Shown here in pieces: positions 9,621 to 19,409 of a DNA stretch of 64,000 bases; the first letter of the stretch is position 1, and each line of letters begins with the position of its first letter. Made by a program: the position numbers and the translations under genes. Source of the stretch: Rhodopseudomonas palustris HaA2 (GTDB lineage: Bacteria; Pseudomonadota; Alphaproteobacteria; Rhizobiales; Xanthobacteraceae). The notes below the pieces were generated by a model, which worked only from the letters and a program-made list of their open reading frames with translations, ran no database searches and was not told where the DNA came from. The stretch spans positions 1,426,001-1,490,000 of the forward strand of contig NC_007778.1 of NCBI RefSeq assembly GCF_000013365.1, in the 5' to 3' direction.

Positions 9621-10772
9621 ATGGAAAGCCCGCGCTTTCTCAGCCGCTCCGACCTGATCGGTCTCGCCGCGCTCGCTCTGCTCCTGGTCGTGATCCTGCC
9701 GCTGTCGCTGGATGTGTTCCGCCTCAACCTGGTGGCGAAGTATCTGACCTACGCCTTCGTGGCGCTCGGTCTGGTGCTGTGCTGGGGCTTCGGCGGCATC
9801 TTGAGCCTCGGGCAGGGGGTGTTCTTCGGCCTCGGCGGCTACGGCATGGCGATGTATCTGAAGCTGGAAGCCTCCAGCGTCGCCAACACCAAGATCCAGT
9901 CCACGCCCGGCATCCCGGATTTCATGGACTGGAACCAGATCACGCAATTGCCGCTGTTCTGGCAGCCGTTCCACAGCCTGACGCTGACGATCCTCGCGAT
10001 CCTGATCGTGCCGACGCTGTTCGCCTATCTGATCGGCGCGGCGATGTTCAAGCGGCGCGTCGGCGGCGTGTATTTCGCCATCATCACCCAGGCGATCGCC
10101 GCGATCCTCACCATCCTGATCATCGGCCAGCAGGGCTACACCGGCGGCATCAACGGCATCACCGATCTGCGCACGCTGAAGGGCTGGGACATCCGTCCCG
10201 ACCACGCCAAGGTGGTGCTTTACTTCGTCGAGGTGGCGTTCCTGTTCGGCTGCATCCTGCTGGCGCTGTTCGTGCGCCACTCCAAGCTCGGCCGCATCCT
10301 GGTGGCGATGCGCGAGAAGGAGGACCGGGTGCGGTTCTCCGGCTACAGCGTCGCCAATTTCAAGATCTTCGCGTTCTGCCTGGCGGCGATGTTCGCGGCG
10401 ATCGGCGGCGCGATGTTCACGCTCAATGTCGGGTTCATGTCGCCGTCCTTCGTCGGCATCGTGCCGTCGATCGAGATGGTGATTTACACCGCGGTCGGCG
10501 GCCGGCTGTCGATCTTCGGCGCGATCTACGGGACGCTGCTGGTCAATTTCGCCAAGACCAGCCTGTCGGAATCCTTCCCGCAGCTCTGGTTGTTCGGGCT
10601 CGGCGCGCTGTTCATCGCGGTGGTGCTGATCTTCCCGAACGGACTCGCCGGGATCTGGCGCGACCACGTCCAGCCGCTGATCGACAAGGTCCTCAACAGG
10701 CGCAAATCCGGCTCGGATCACACCAGCGGCAAGACGCTCGGCCCGGTCGCCGGCGGCGCTCCGGCGGAATAG
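9621..10772 (+). CDS. urtC: urea/amide ABC transporter permease UrtC
   Basis: This 383-residue LivM-type permease has about ten membrane segments. Diagnostic features are GLVLCWGFGGILSLGQGVFF near residues 50-70, KRRVGGVYFAIITQAIAAIL, YTGGINGITDL and the EKEDRVRFSGYSVANFK loop that contacts the ATPases. The ATG at 9621 has AGGAG 9-10 nt upstream, and upstream codons in the same frame lie inside urtB. It has an extended polar C-terminus (GSDHTSGKTLGPVAGGAPAE). It is the second permease half of the heterodimeric channel. Confidence 0.93.
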   Translation: MESPRFLSRSDLIGLAALALLLVVILPLSLDVFRLNLVAKYLTYAFVALGLVLCWGFGGILSLGQGVFFGLGGYGMAMYLKLEASSVANTKIQSTPGIPDFMDWNQITQLPLFWQPFHSLTLTILAILIVPTLFAYLIGAAMFKRRVGGVYFAIITQAIAAILTILIIGQQGYTGGINGITDLRTLKGWDIRPDHAKVVLYFVEVAFLFGCILLALFVRHSKLGRILVAMREKEDRVRFSGYSVANFKIFAFCLAAMFAAIGGAMFTLNVGFMSPSFVGIVPSIEMVIYTAVGGRLSIFGAIYGTLLVNFAKTSLSESFPQLWLFGLGALFIAVVLIFPNGLAGIWRDHVQPLIDKVLNRRKSGSDHTSGKTLGPVAGGAPAE

Positions 10773-10783
10773 GGGAGGCAACC

Positions 10784-11539
<756 letters not shown>

Positions 11540-11568
11540 GCGATCTGACATGCGAACAGCCTCTCCCC

Positions 11569-11651
11569 CGTCATTGCGAGCGAAGCGAAGCAATCCAGCT
11601 CCGAGCACGGAGCCTGTGGATTGCTTCGTCGCTTCGCTCCTCGCAATGACG
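11569..11651. repeat. palindromic repeat, CGTCATTGCGAGC family (copy 1)
   Basis: The arms read CGTCATTGCGAGCGAAGCGA and, on return, CGCTTCGCTCCTCGCAATGACG, with inner arms AAGCAATCCA / TGGATTGCTTCG. Three more copies occur in the window (13833, 14389, 60824). The intergenic location, imperfect palindrome and multiple copies identify a dispersed REP/RPE-like element and not a gene. Confidence 0.88.
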
Positions 11652-11660
11652 CCTCTTCCT

Positions 11661-11812
11661 TCACCTCTCCCCGCGCGCGGGGAGAGGTCGACCGGCGGCG
11701 CGCAGCGCGGCCGGTCGGGTGAGGGGGCGTCTCGTCACGGCCGAGCCTCTGCGACTCGCGGAGGCGCCCCCTCACCCCGACCCTCTCCCCGCACGCGGGG
11801 GGAGGGAGCTCA
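11661..11812. repeat. second palindromic repeat, CCTCTCCCCGCGCGCGGGG type
   Basis: Directly after copy 1 of the CGTCATTGCGAG repeat there is a second, unrelated element. It begins CACCTCTCCCCGCGCGCGGG, has an inner GACCGGCGGCG / CGCGGCCGGTC hairpin, then GGGTGAGGGGGCG and the inverted partner CGCCCCCTCACCC. It ends with CCCTCTCCCCGCACGCGGGG. Together the two elements fill the gap between urtD and urtE; nothing else is seen here. Confidence 0.7.
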
Positions 11813-11836
11813 ACGTTACGGCTAGAGGAGATCCCG

Positions 11837-12526
11837 ATGCTCGCTATCAACGATCTGCACGTCGCCTACGGCCAGAGCGAGGTGCTGCACGGGCTCAATA
11901 TCGACGTCGCGCCGAACGAGATCGTCGCGATCATGGGCCGCAACGGCATGGGCAAGACCACGCTGATGAAGTCGCTGATGGGCATCATCCCGCAGCGCAA
12001 GGGTTCGATCTCGATGGAAGGCGCCGAGCTCGGCGGCCTCAAGAGCTACGAGCGCGTCGCCAAGGGGCTGGCTTACGTGCCGCAGGGCCGGATGATCTTC
12101 TCGACCATGACGGTGAAGGAGAACATCGAGACCGGCCTCGTCGTCTCCGGCGAAAAGGATGTGCCGGGCGATCTCTACGAGCTGTTTCCGGTGCTGCTGG
12201 AGATGAAGAGCCGCCGCGGCGGCAATTTGTCCGGCGGTCAGCAACAGCAACTCGCGATCGCCCGCGCGCTCGCCACCAGGCCGAAAGTGCTGCTGCTGGA
12301 CGAGCCGACCGAGGGCATCCAGCCGTCCATCATCAAGGAGATGGGGCGGACGCTGAAGCGCATCCGCGACACCAAGGGCCTGTCGATCATCGTCTCCGAG
12401 CAGGTGCTGAGCTTCGCGCTCGACGTCGCCGACCGCGTGCTGGTGATCGAGAACGGCGAGATCGTCCGCGACGAGCCGCGCGCCAGCGTCGACGAGGCGC
12501 AGGTCGCCAAATATCTGTCCGTCTGA
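11837..12526 (+). CDS. urtE: urea/amide ABC transporter ATP-binding protein UrtE
   Basis: This 229-residue LivF-type ATPase has Walker A GRNGMGKTT at 34-42, ABC signature NLSGGQQQQLAIARAL, Walker B VLLLDEPTEGIQ and a switch residue glutamine (VSEQVLSFAL) where many ATPases have histidine, as is normal for UrtE/LivF. GAGGAG lies about 9 nt upstream of the ATG. It pairs with UrtD. The intervening repeats mean that it may have its own expression level. Confidence 0.92.
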   Translation: MLAINDLHVAYGQSEVLHGLNIDVAPNEIVAIMGRNGMGKTTLMKSLMGIIPQRKGSISMEGAELGGLKSYERVAKGLAYVPQGRMIFSTMTVKENIETGLVVSGEKDVPGDLYELFPVLLEMKSRRGGNLSGGQQQQLAIARALATRPKVLLLDEPTEGIQPSIIKEMGRTLKRIRDTKGLSIIVSEQVLSFALDVADRVLVIENGEIVRDEPRASVDEAQVAKYLSV

Positions 12527-12571
12527 GTCTGTCTATCTAACCGAGTCAACTGGTAACAAGGGGAGCTTCCG

Positions 12572-13801
12572 ATGCCAGAGACACTGATCAAGGTCGATCT
12601 CACGCAGTCCGCCTACGACAACGAGATGGTCCACAACCGCTGGCACCCGGACATTCCGATGGCGGCGTGGGTCAATCCCGGCGACGACTTCATCGTCGAG
12701 ACCTACGACTGGACCGGCGGCTTCATCAAGAACAACGACAGCGCCGACGACGTCCGCGATATCGACCTGTCGATCGTGCACTTCCTGTCGGGGCCGATCG
12801 GCGTCAAGGGCGCCGAGCCGGGCGACCTGCTGGTGGTCGACCTGCTCGACGTCGGCCCGATGAAGGAGAGCCTGTGGGGCTTCAACGGCTTCTTCTCCAA
12901 GCAGAACGGCGGCGGCTTCCTGACCGATCACTTCCCGCTGGCGCAGAAGTCGATCTGGGACTTCAAGGGCATGTACACCTCGTCGCGCCACATCCCGGGC
13001 GTGAACTTCGCCGGCCTGATCCATCCCGGCCTGATCGGCTGTCTGCCGGATCCGAAGCTGCTCGCAACCTGGAACGAGCGCGAGACCGGCCTGATCGCCA
13101 CCAACCCGACCCGCGTGCCCGGCCTCGCCAATCCGCCGTTCGGCCCGACCGCGCATATGGGCAAGCTCACCGGCGACGCCAAGGCGAAAGCCGGAGCGGA
13201 AGGCGCCCGCACCGTGCCGCCGCGCGAGCACGGCGGCAATTGCGACATCAAGGACCTGTCGCGCGGCTCCAAGATCTTCTTCCCGGTCTATGTGCCGGGC
13301 GGCGGCCTGTCGATGGGCGACCTGCATTTCAGCCAGGGCGACGGCGAGATCACCTTCTGCGGCGCCATCGAGATGGCCGGCTGGCTGCACATCAAGGTCG
13401 ACATCATCAAGGACGGCGTCTCGAAATACGGCATCAAGAATCCGATCTTCAAGCCGTCGCCGGTGACGCCGAACTACAAGGACTATCTGATCTTCGAAGG
13501 CATCTCGGTCGACGAGCAGGGCCAGCAGCATTATCTCGACGTCACCGTCGCGTATCGCCAGGCCTGCCTGAACGCCATCGAGTATCTGAAGAAGTTCGGC
13601 TACTCCGGCGCCCAGGCCTATTCGATCCTCGGCACCGCCCCGGTGCAGGGCCACATCTCCGGCGTCGTCGACGTCCCCAACGCCTGCGCCACGCTGTGGC
13701 TGCCGACCGAGATCTTCGATTTCGACATGATGCCGTCCTCGGCCGGCCCGGTCAAACACATCAAGGGCGACATCCAGATGCCGATCTCGCAGGACAAGTA
13801 A
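12572..13801 (+). CDS. fmdA: formamidase (FmdA/AmdA family)
   Basis: This 409-residue cytoplasmic amidohydrolase of the acetamidase/formamidase family hydrolyses formamide (and more slowly short amides) to formate and ammonia. The length matches FmdA of Methylophilus. Recognisable stretches include NRWHPDIPMAAWVNPGDDF, GPIGVKGAEPGDLLVVDLL, HPGLIGCLPDPKLLATWNER, REHGGNCDIKDLSRGSKIFF and CGAIEMAGWLHIKVD. It is not related to amidases of the Ser-Ser-Lys type. It lies 45 nt after urtE with GGGGAGC at the start site, and so completes an uptake-plus-hydrolysis operon for amide nitrogen. Confidence 0.95.
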   Translation: MPETLIKVDLTQSAYDNEMVHNRWHPDIPMAAWVNPGDDFIVETYDWTGGFIKNNDSADDVRDIDLSIVHFLSGPIGVKGAEPGDLLVVDLLDVGPMKESLWGFNGFFSKQNGGGFLTDHFPLAQKSIWDFKGMYTSSRHIPGVNFAGLIHPGLIGCLPDPKLLATWNERETGLIATNPTRVPGLANPPFGPTAHMGKLTGDAKAKAGAEGARTVPPREHGGNCDIKDLSRGSKIFFPVYVPGGGLSMGDLHFSQGDGEITFCGAIEMAGWLHIKVDIIKDGVSKYGIKNPIFKPSPVTPNYKDYLIFEGISVDEQGQQHYLDVTVAYRQACLNAIEYLKKFGYSGAQAYSILGTAPVQGHISGVVDVPNACATLWLPTEIFDFDMMPSSAGPVKHIKGDIQMPISQDK

Positions 13802-13832
13802 TTGCGTTCGAGTCGGGGTGACCACCTTTCCC

Positions 13833-13915
13833 CGTCATTGCGAGGAGCGAAGCGACGAAGCAATCCAGAGGCTCAGTGCACCGCGCTGGATTGCTTCGCT
13901 TCGCTCGCAATGACG
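13833..13915. repeat. palindromic repeat, CGTCATTGCGAG family (copy 2)
   Basis: The element begins CGTCATTGCGAGGAGCGAAG and ends CTTCGCTCGCAATGACG, with inner AAGCAATCCAGAG / GGATTGCTTCG arms. It lies between fmdA and fmdB. Rest of the 231-nt gap: no other feature was seen except the fmdB ribosome-binding site AAGGGAAACG. Confidence 0.88.
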
Positions 13916-14032
13916 TCGATAGGTGGTTCGCTCGGGCTCTCATTCTTCCCTGCGCGAAGGGAGCGGGACGGTGCGGTTCATCCGCCCCGCTCCCATCGCC
14001 GGGACCAAATCGTCAGCGCAAGGGAAACGACG

Positions 14033-14377
14033 ATGCCAGTCTATGAATACATGTGCGACGCCTGCGGGCCGTTCACCGATCTGCGGCCGATGGCCGAATA
14101 CGAGGCGCCGCAGCCGTGCCCGGTGTGCGAAACCTCGTCGCCGCGGGTGCTGCTCACCGCGCCGAACTTCTCCTGCATGCCGGCGTCGCAGCGCAATGCG
14201 CACGCCACCAACGAGAAGAGCAAGCACGCGCCGATGAGCGTCGGCGAATACAAGGCCAAGCACGCGCCGGGCTGCGGCTGCTGCTCCGGCCTGAAGAAGC
14301 CGGCGCGGTTGCAGACCCGCACCAAGAGCGGCGCCAAGGGCTTTCCGACGGCGCGGCCGTGGATGATCAGCCACTGA
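14033..14377 (+). CDS. fmdB: FmdB-family zinc-ribbon regulatory protein
   Basis: This 114-residue protein has a rubredoxin-like zinc ribbon: C8-x2-C11 and C29-x2-C32 (YEYMCDACG ... CPVCE). A basic tail contains a second small cysteine cluster (GCGCC) and repeated Lys residues. FmdB proteins accompany formamidase genes and were proposed to regulate them; the exact mechanism is not proven. AAGGGAAACG precedes the ATG. It closes the urt/fmd operon after a palindromic repeat, so it may be transcribed at a lower level. Confidence 0.9.
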   Translation: MPVYEYMCDACGPFTDLRPMAEYEAPQPCPVCETSSPRVLLTAPNFSCMPASQRNAHATNEKSKHAPMSVGEYKAKHAPGCGCCSGLKKPARLQTRTKSGAKGFPTARPWMISH

Positions 14378-14388
14378 GGTTTCCTCTC

Positions 14389-14469
14389 CGTCATTGCGAG
14401 CGAAGCGAAGCAATCCACGCCCCGCATGCGGCGCTGGATTGCTTCGTCGCTTCGCTCCTCGCAATGACG
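14389..14469. repeat. palindromic repeat, CGTCATTGCGAG family (copy 3)
   Basis: The arms are CGTCATTGCGAGCGAAGCGA and CGCTTCGCTCCTCGCAATGACG, with inner AAGCAATCCACG / TGGATTGCTTCG. It sits between the convergent fmdB and cobS genes, where it could act as a bidirectional terminator-like hairpin, although there is no T-run. Confidence 0.88.
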
Positions 14470-14482
14470 GGAGGTTGTCGGA

Positions 14483-15283
14483 CTAACTCCCCGCCAGCAC
14501 CGCGGCCACACCCAGCAGATACCCGATCTCGAACATCTGCTCGGTGGCGCCGAGCACGTCGCCGGTGTAGCCGCCGAGCAGACGCTTCGCCCATGAGGCT
14601 ATCAGGGCGGCCAGCGCCGCGCCGAAGCCGAGGCCGGCGATCAGCGCCAGCGGCGACACCAGCAGCAGCGGCAGCGCCGCCAGCGCGACGGTGATCAACA
14701 CCAGCGCCCATTCATCCTTGCGCATCGGCTCTTCGGCGTAGCTCACCTTCATGCCGCTGACGTCGCCGGCGTAGGACAGCTTGCGCTTGACGAAACCGGG
14801 CGTCGCGCGCGCGGCGGCATGGCAGGCGACCAGCGTGGCGAGCGCGGCCCACAGCGGCAATTGCGCCAGCGCCATGGCGCGCAGCGCCACATCGAGGCCG
14901 AGCGCCAGGCCGCCATAGGTGCCGAGCCGCGAGTCCTTCATGATCTCCAGCCGCTTGGCCACCGACCAGCCGCCGCCGAAACTGTCGAACGTGTCGGCGA
15001 GGCCGTCCTCGTGCATCGCCCCGGTGACGACGACCGAGGCGGCGACCGCCAGCAGCGCGGCGAGCCCGGGGCCGAACAGCGAATTGCCGATCAGCAGCAC
15101 GGTCGCTGCGATCACACCGATGCCGACGCCGACGATCGGAAAGAACGCCAACGCCCGGGTCAGCCAGTCCGGCTCCGGCGCGCGGTCGGAATCCGGCACC
15201 GGCAGGATGGTCAGGAAGCGAATCGCATCGAGCAGTTGCGCGAGCGTCGGCGAAGGCCGCGGGGGCCGGGAATCGATCGACAT
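14483..15283 (-). CDS. cobS: adenosylcobinamide-GDP ribazoletransferase (cobalamin synthase)
   Basis: This 266-residue inner-membrane enzyme joins adenosylcobinamide-GDP with alpha-ribazole (or its phosphate) to finish the cobalamin nucleotide loop. The signature regions are FLTILPVP near the N-terminus, VTGAMHEDGLADTFDSFGGG (the acidic metal/nucleotide site), KDSRLGTYGGLAL, and the C-terminal GYTGDVLGATEQMFEIG with its conserved acidic residues. It has about six to seven hydrophobic segments. AGAGGA precedes the ATG. No cobT or other cob gene is adjacent in the window, and I see no cobalamin riboswitch upstream. Confidence 0.94.
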   Translation of the reverse strand: MSIDSRPPRPSPTLAQLLDAIRFLTILPVPDSDRAPEPDWLTRALAFFPIVGVGIGVIAATVLLIGNSLFGPGLAALLAVAASVVVTGAMHEDGLADTFDSFGGGWSVAKRLEIMKDSRLGTYGGLALGLDVALRAMALAQLPLWAALATLVACHAAARATPGFVKRKLSYAGDVSGMKVSYAEEPMRKDEWALVLITVALAALPLLLVSPLALIAGLGFGAALAALIASWAKRLLGGYTGDVLGATEQMFEIGYLLGVAAVLAGS

Positions 15284-15777
15284 GCGGGTCCTCTGCGGGG
15301 AGGCTCTACTGCGCGCCTCGGCACGCCGCGGTCAACTGCGACCTTGGCCATGGCCGGCCGGCGTGATTGCGCGATCCGCAGCCCGGCGGTGGAGGCCTTG
15401 CGACAGGACAACTCGGGGTGGGACCTCCGTGCTGAGGTCGGACGGCACCCAAAATTCCGTATCGATGATATGTGAAACATCATTTTTGCTGGCACAAAAT
15501 AGATGATTGATAGACTGCCTTCGTTTCGGGTAACTAGGTCGTCGAACGCTGCGTTCCATGCGAAGCTCTCGGCGAATCCACGTCTTGCCGTCATGGCGAG
15601 GCGGCGTTGCCGTTTGCCGATGGTTCGTCGCCCAAGGGGCGGGCGCAGCGACACTGATGGAATGAGGTCGAACCCGATGCGAATGGGGGCACGATCGCGG
15701 ATGAAGGTTCCGGCGCGGGATGGCACGCAGGCTCTCCTCGGGCGCCATATCGCTGGCGCGGCGAGGGTGCACGCCCG
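15284..15777. other. 494-bp intergenic region between cobS and the Hyf-like operon
   Basis: This is a divergent intergenic region with no gene I can support. An A/T-richer patch lies at about 15450-15535 and includes ATGAT-N9-ATCAT (around 15466-15484), a possible operator, followed by TTTTGCTGGCACAAAATAG. The rest is GC-rich with no conserved frame. It probably holds promoters for cobS and for the six-gene operon. No tRNA-like, riboswitch-like or repeat element of the families seen elsewhere is present. Confidence 0.5.
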
Positions 15778-17796
15778 ATGACTGAACTTGCGGTTCAGCT
15801 CTGGTGCGTGGCGGTGCTGCTCGCGATCGCGGTCATCGCGGTTCCGCTGAGCCGGAGGCCGGGCCTCGCCACCGCAACCATCTATTCCGCGACGCTGGTC
15901 ACCTGCGCGGTCGCCACCGCCAGCGCACTGACCTGGCTGCTGCTGCATGCGGACGCCGCCGCCCAGCGCACGCTGCCGATCGGGCTGCCCTGGCTCGGCG
16001 CGCATCTGCGGCTCGATGCGCTCGCGGCGTTCTTCCTCGTCGTGGTCAATCTCGGCGGCACGCTGGCGAGCCTGTATGCGCTCGGCTATGGCCGGCACGA
16101 GCACGCGCCGCATCGCGTGCTGCCGTTCTATCCGGCGTTTCTGGCCGGCATGAACATGGTGGTGCTCGCCGCCGACGCGTTTTCTTATCTGCTGAGCTGG
16201 GAATTCATGTCGCTGGCGTCGTGGGCGCTGGTGATGGCGCATCACCGCGACGGATCCAATCGCCGCGCCGGCTATGTCTATCTGCTGATGGCGAGTTTCG
16301 GCACGCTGGCGCTGCTCTTGGCGTTCGGCCTGCTCGCGGGCGCCGCCGGAAATTACGATTTCGCCGCGATCCGCGCCGCGCAGCACGCGCCGTGGATCGC
16401 GACGCTGGTGCTGATCCTGCTGCTGCTCGGCGCCGGCTCCAAGGCCGGGCTTGTCCCCTTGCATGTCTGGTTGCCGCTGGCGCATCCGGCGGCGCCGAGC
16501 CACGTCTCGGCGCTGATGAGCGGCGTGATGACCAAGGTCGCGGTCTACGGCTTCATCCGCGTGGTGTTCGATCTGCTCGGCACGCCGGACTGGTCGACCT
16601 CCGGGATCGTGCTGGCGCTCGGCGGCATCACGGCGGCGCTCGGCATTCTTTATGCGCTGATGGAGAAGGACCTGAAGCGGCTGCTGGCCTATTCGACGAT
16701 CGAGAATGTCGGCATCATCTTCGTCAGCCTCGGCCTCGCGCTGGCGTTCCAGGCCAATCATCAGCCGCTGCCGGCGGCGCTGGCCTTCACCGCGGCGCTG
16801 TTCCACGTGCTCAACCATTCGCTGTTCAAGAGCCTGCTGTTCTTCGGCGCCGGCGCGGTGCTGAGCGCCACCGGCGAGCGCGACATGGACAAGCTCGGCG
16901 GACTGATCCATCGCATGCCGGTGACCAGCGTGGTGTTCCTGATCGGCAGCGTCGCGATCTCGGCGCTGCCGCCGTTCAACGGCTTCGTCTCGGAATGGCT
17001 GATCTTCCAGGCGGTGCTGCAGAGCCCGCAACTGCCGCAATGGGGATTGAAAATTCTGGTGCCGGCGGTCGGCGGCTTGATGGCGCTCGCGGCGGCGTTG
17101 GCGGCGGCGTGTTTCGTCAAGGCCTATGGCGTGACGTTCCTCGGCCGGCCGCGCGGCGCCGCGACGCTGGCTGCCAAAGAGGTCGATCGCTTCTCGCTCG
17201 CCGCGATGGCGATCCTCGCCGCGCTGTGTCTCGCCGCCGGCGTGCTGCCCGGACTGGTGATGGACACGCTGGCGCCGATCGCGACCGAGATTCTCGGCAG
17301 CCGGCTGGCGCCACAAACGCCGCTCGCCTGGCTGTCGATCGTGCCGATCGCGCAAAGCCACAGCTCCTATAATGGCCTGCTGGTCGCATTGTTCATCGCG
17401 GTGTCGGCGTCGTTGCTGTTCGTCGCGATCCGGCTGTTCTCGTCGGGCGCGGTCCGCCGCGGCCCGGCCTGGGGCTGCGGCTTCACCGAGCCTGCGCCGC
17501 TCGCGCAATATTCCGCGGCCGGCTTCGCGCAGCCGATCCGCCGGGTGTTCGGCACGCTGATCTTCCGCGCCCGCGATCACGTCACGATGCCGCCGCCGGG
17601 CGACACGGCGCCGGCGCGGCTGCGGATCGAACTGCACGACCAGATCTGGGAGCGGATCTACGCGCCGCTCGCCGGCGGCGTCATGGCCGCCTCGGTGCGC
17701 CTCAACCGGATGCAGCTCCTCACCATCCGCGGCTATCTCAGCCTGGTGTTCGCCACCCTCGTCACGCTGCTGCTGGTGCTCGCGATATGGACGTGA
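15778..17796 (+). CDS. hyfB: hydrogenase-4 subunit B-like (NuoL/MrpA-type antiporter subunit)
   Basis: This 672-residue polytopic membrane protein of the proton-pumping NADH dehydrogenase/antiporter family has about 14-16 hydrophobic segments. Conserved pump motifs include SWEFMSLASWALVMAHH, GAGSKAGLVPLHVWLPLAHP, the lysine-bearing SGVMTKVAVYGFIRV, EKDLKRLLAYSTIENVGIIF and NHSLFKSLLFFGAGAVL. It corresponds to HyfB/HycC of formate hydrogenlyase. It heads an operon of six tightly spaced genes and overlaps hyfC by 10 nt. It should carry out cation or proton translocation; the redox partner is uncertain because the large subunit is atypical. Confidence 0.92.
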   Translation: MTELAVQLWCVAVLLAIAVIAVPLSRRPGLATATIYSATLVTCAVATASALTWLLLHADAAAQRTLPIGLPWLGAHLRLDALAAFFLVVVNLGGTLASLYALGYGRHEHAPHRVLPFYPAFLAGMNMVVLAADAFSYLLSWEFMSLASWALVMAHHRDGSNRRAGYVYLLMASFGTLALLLAFGLLAGAAGNYDFAAIRAAQHAPWIATLVLILLLLGAGSKAGLVPLHVWLPLAHPAAPSHVSALMSGVMTKVAVYGFIRVVFDLLGTPDWSTSGIVLALGGITAALGILYALMEKDLKRLLAYSTIENVGIIFVSLGLALAFQANHQPLPAALAFTAALFHVLNHSLFKSLLFFGAGAVLSATGERDMDKLGGLIHRMPVTSVVFLIGSVAISALPPFNGFVSEWLIFQAVLQSPQLPQWGLKILVPAVGGLMALAAALAAACFVKAYGVTFLGRPRGAATLAAKEVDRFSLAAMAILAALCLAAGVLPGLVMDTLAPIATEILGSRLAPQTPLAWLSIVPIAQSHSSYNGLLVALFIAVSASLLFVAIRLFSSGAVRRGPAWGCGFTEPAPLAQYSAAGFAQPIRRVFGTLIFRARDHVTMPPPGDTAPARLRIELHDQIWERIYAPLAGGVMAASVRLNRMQLLTIRGYLSLVFATLVTLLLVLAIWT

Positions 17797-18743
17797 TCAC
17801 CGACATCGCCGTGCAGGGCGTGCAGATGCTGCTGGTGTTCCTGCTGGCGCCGCTGCTCACCGGCTTCATCCGCAAGGTCAAGGCGCGGCTGCAGCGCCGC
17901 CGCGGCCCGTCGCTGCTGCAGCCCTATCGCGACCTGATCCGGCTGTTGCGCAAGGAGGTCGTGCTCGCCGACAACGCCTCCTGGCTGTTCCGCGCCACGC
18001 CCTACGTCACTTTCGCGGCGATCTGGGTCGCCGCCGCTTTGGTGCCGACCTTCGCCACCGGGCTGTTGTTCAACTGGACAGCGGATCTGATCGTCATCGT
18101 CGCACTGCTCGGCACCGCGCGGTTCTTCCTCGCGCTCGCCGGCATGGACGTCGGCACCTCGTTCGGCGGCATCGGCTCGTCGCGCGAGGTGATGATCGCA
18201 GCCCTTGCCGAGCCGGCGATGCTGATGATCGTGTTCTGCGTCGCGCTGGTCGCGGGCACCACGCATCTGTCGACCGTCGCCAATTACATCGCGTCGACCG
18301 CGGTCGGCCTGCGGGTTTCGCTCGGGCTGGCGATGATCGCGCTGGTGATGGTGGCGCTCGCCGAGAACGCCCGCATCCCGATCGACAATCCCTCGACCCA
18401 TCTCGAACTCACCATGGTGCACGAGGCGATGATCCTGGAATATTCCGGCCGGCATCTGGCGATGATCGAGTATGGCGCGCAGCTCAAGCTGCTGCTCTAT
18501 GTCTCGCTGATCGTCTGCCTGTTCTATCCCTGGGGCATCGGCGTGTTCGGCGCTGGTCCCGCGGCCTATCTGGCCGGCGCGGCGCTGTATCTGTTCAAGA
18601 TCACCATTGCGGGCTTTTTGCTGGCGGTGTTCGAGACCGCCACCGCCAAGATGCGGGTGTTCCGGGTGCCGCAATTCCTCGGTGCGGCCTTGATGCTCGG
18701 CCTGCTCGGCACGCTTCTCCTGTTCGTGTCGAAGGGATTGTAA
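17787..18743 (+). CDS. hyfC: hydrogenase-4 subunit C-like (NuoH/HycD-type)
   Basis: This 318-residue membrane protein of the complex I subunit 1 family links the soluble redox arm to the membrane arm. It shows GPSLLQPYRDLIRLLRKEVV, the acidic ENARIPIDNPSTHLELTMVH loop and HEAMILEYSGRHLAMIEYGA, all typical of HycD/HyfC. About eight hydrophobic segments are visible. It overlaps the 3' end of hyfB and is followed after 3 nt by hyfE. Confidence 0.93.
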   Translation: MDVITDIAVQGVQMLLVFLLAPLLTGFIRKVKARLQRRRGPSLLQPYRDLIRLLRKEVVLADNASWLFRATPYVTFAAIWVAAALVPTFATGLLFNWTADLIVIVALLGTARFFLALAGMDVGTSFGGIGSSREVMIAALAEPAMLMIVFCVALVAGTTHLSTVANYIASTAVGLRVSLGLAMIALVMVALAENARIPIDNPSTHLELTMVHEAMILEYSGRHLAMIEYGAQLKLLLYVSLIVCLFYPWGIGVFGAGPAAYLAGAALYLFKITIAGFLLAVFETATAKMRVFRVPQFLGAALMLGLLGTLLLFVSKGL

Positions 18744-18746
18744 GCG

Positions 18747-19409
18747 ATGCACGGGCTCGCTTTCGACATTTCACATTCGCTGGCCGGCGGCCTGGTGCTG
18801 GTGTCGTTCATGATGCTGTATCAGGACCGGTTGACCTCGCTGCTCAATGTGTTCGCGTTGCACGCGATCATGCTGTCGCTGGCGGTGGGGTGGCAGGCGC
18901 TGATCCAGGACGCGCCGCATCTCTACGTCACCGCGCTGATCGCGCTGCTGTTCAAGGCGATCATCATTCCGGTGGCGCTGCGCCGGATCGTCTACAAGCT
19001 CGGCATCCACCGCGACATCGAGACCGTGGTCGGGATCGGCCCGACCATGCTGGCCGGGATGGGGCTGGTGGCGCTGTCGCTGGCGCTGATGCTGCGCGTC
19101 ACCGCCGACGCCGACGCGCTGGCGCGGGAGGATCTCGCGTTTGCGCTCTCCGTCGTGCTGCTCGGGCTGTTGTTCATGGTGACGCGGCGCAACGCGGTCA
19201 GCCAGGTGATCGGCTTCATGTCGCTGGAGAACGGGCTGATCCTCGCCGCCGCCGGCGCCAAGGGCATGCCGCTGGTGGTCGAGATCAGCGTCGCGTTTTC
19301 GGTGCTGATCGCCTTCATCGTGATCGGCATCGTGCTGTTCCGGATCCGCGAACGCTTCGACTCGGTCGACGTGGCCCAGCTCGACGTCTCGCGCGGAGAG
19401 CAGCGATGA
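18747..19409 (+). CDS. hyfE: hydrogenase-4 subunit E-like membrane protein
   Basis: This 220-residue protein has about seven hydrophobic segments; its C-terminal half has a NuoK-like character (RRNAVSQVIGFMSLENGLIL, where the glutamate lies inside the membrane). It matches HyfE of hydrogenase-4-type complexes. It begins 3 nt after hyfC, and its TGA overlaps the ATG of the next gene (ATGA). It probably forms part of the ion-translocating membrane arm. Confidence 0.9.
   Translation: MHGLAFDISHSLAGGLVLVSFMMLYQDRLTSLLNVFALHAIMLSLAVGWQALIQDAPHLYVTALIALLFKAIIIPVALRRIVYKLGIHRDIETVVGIGPTMLAGMGLVALSLALMLRVTADADALAREDLAFALSVVLLGLLFMVTRRNAVSQVIGFMSLENGLILAAAGAKGMPLVVEISVAFSVLIAFIVIGIVLFRIRERFDSVDVAQLDVSRGEQR

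Noticed and set aside
11540-11836. CRISPR-like array in the repeat-rich gap
   Set aside because: The elements are inverted repeats of different families, not regularly spaced direct repeats.
15284-15500. Cobalamin riboswitch upstream of cobS
   Set aside because: No B12-box-like GCCACTG motif or long structured leader could be found.
15211-17637. 808-codon minus-strand frame opposite hyfB
   Set aside because: Arg/Gln-rich composition and full overlap with a conserved membrane protein gene.
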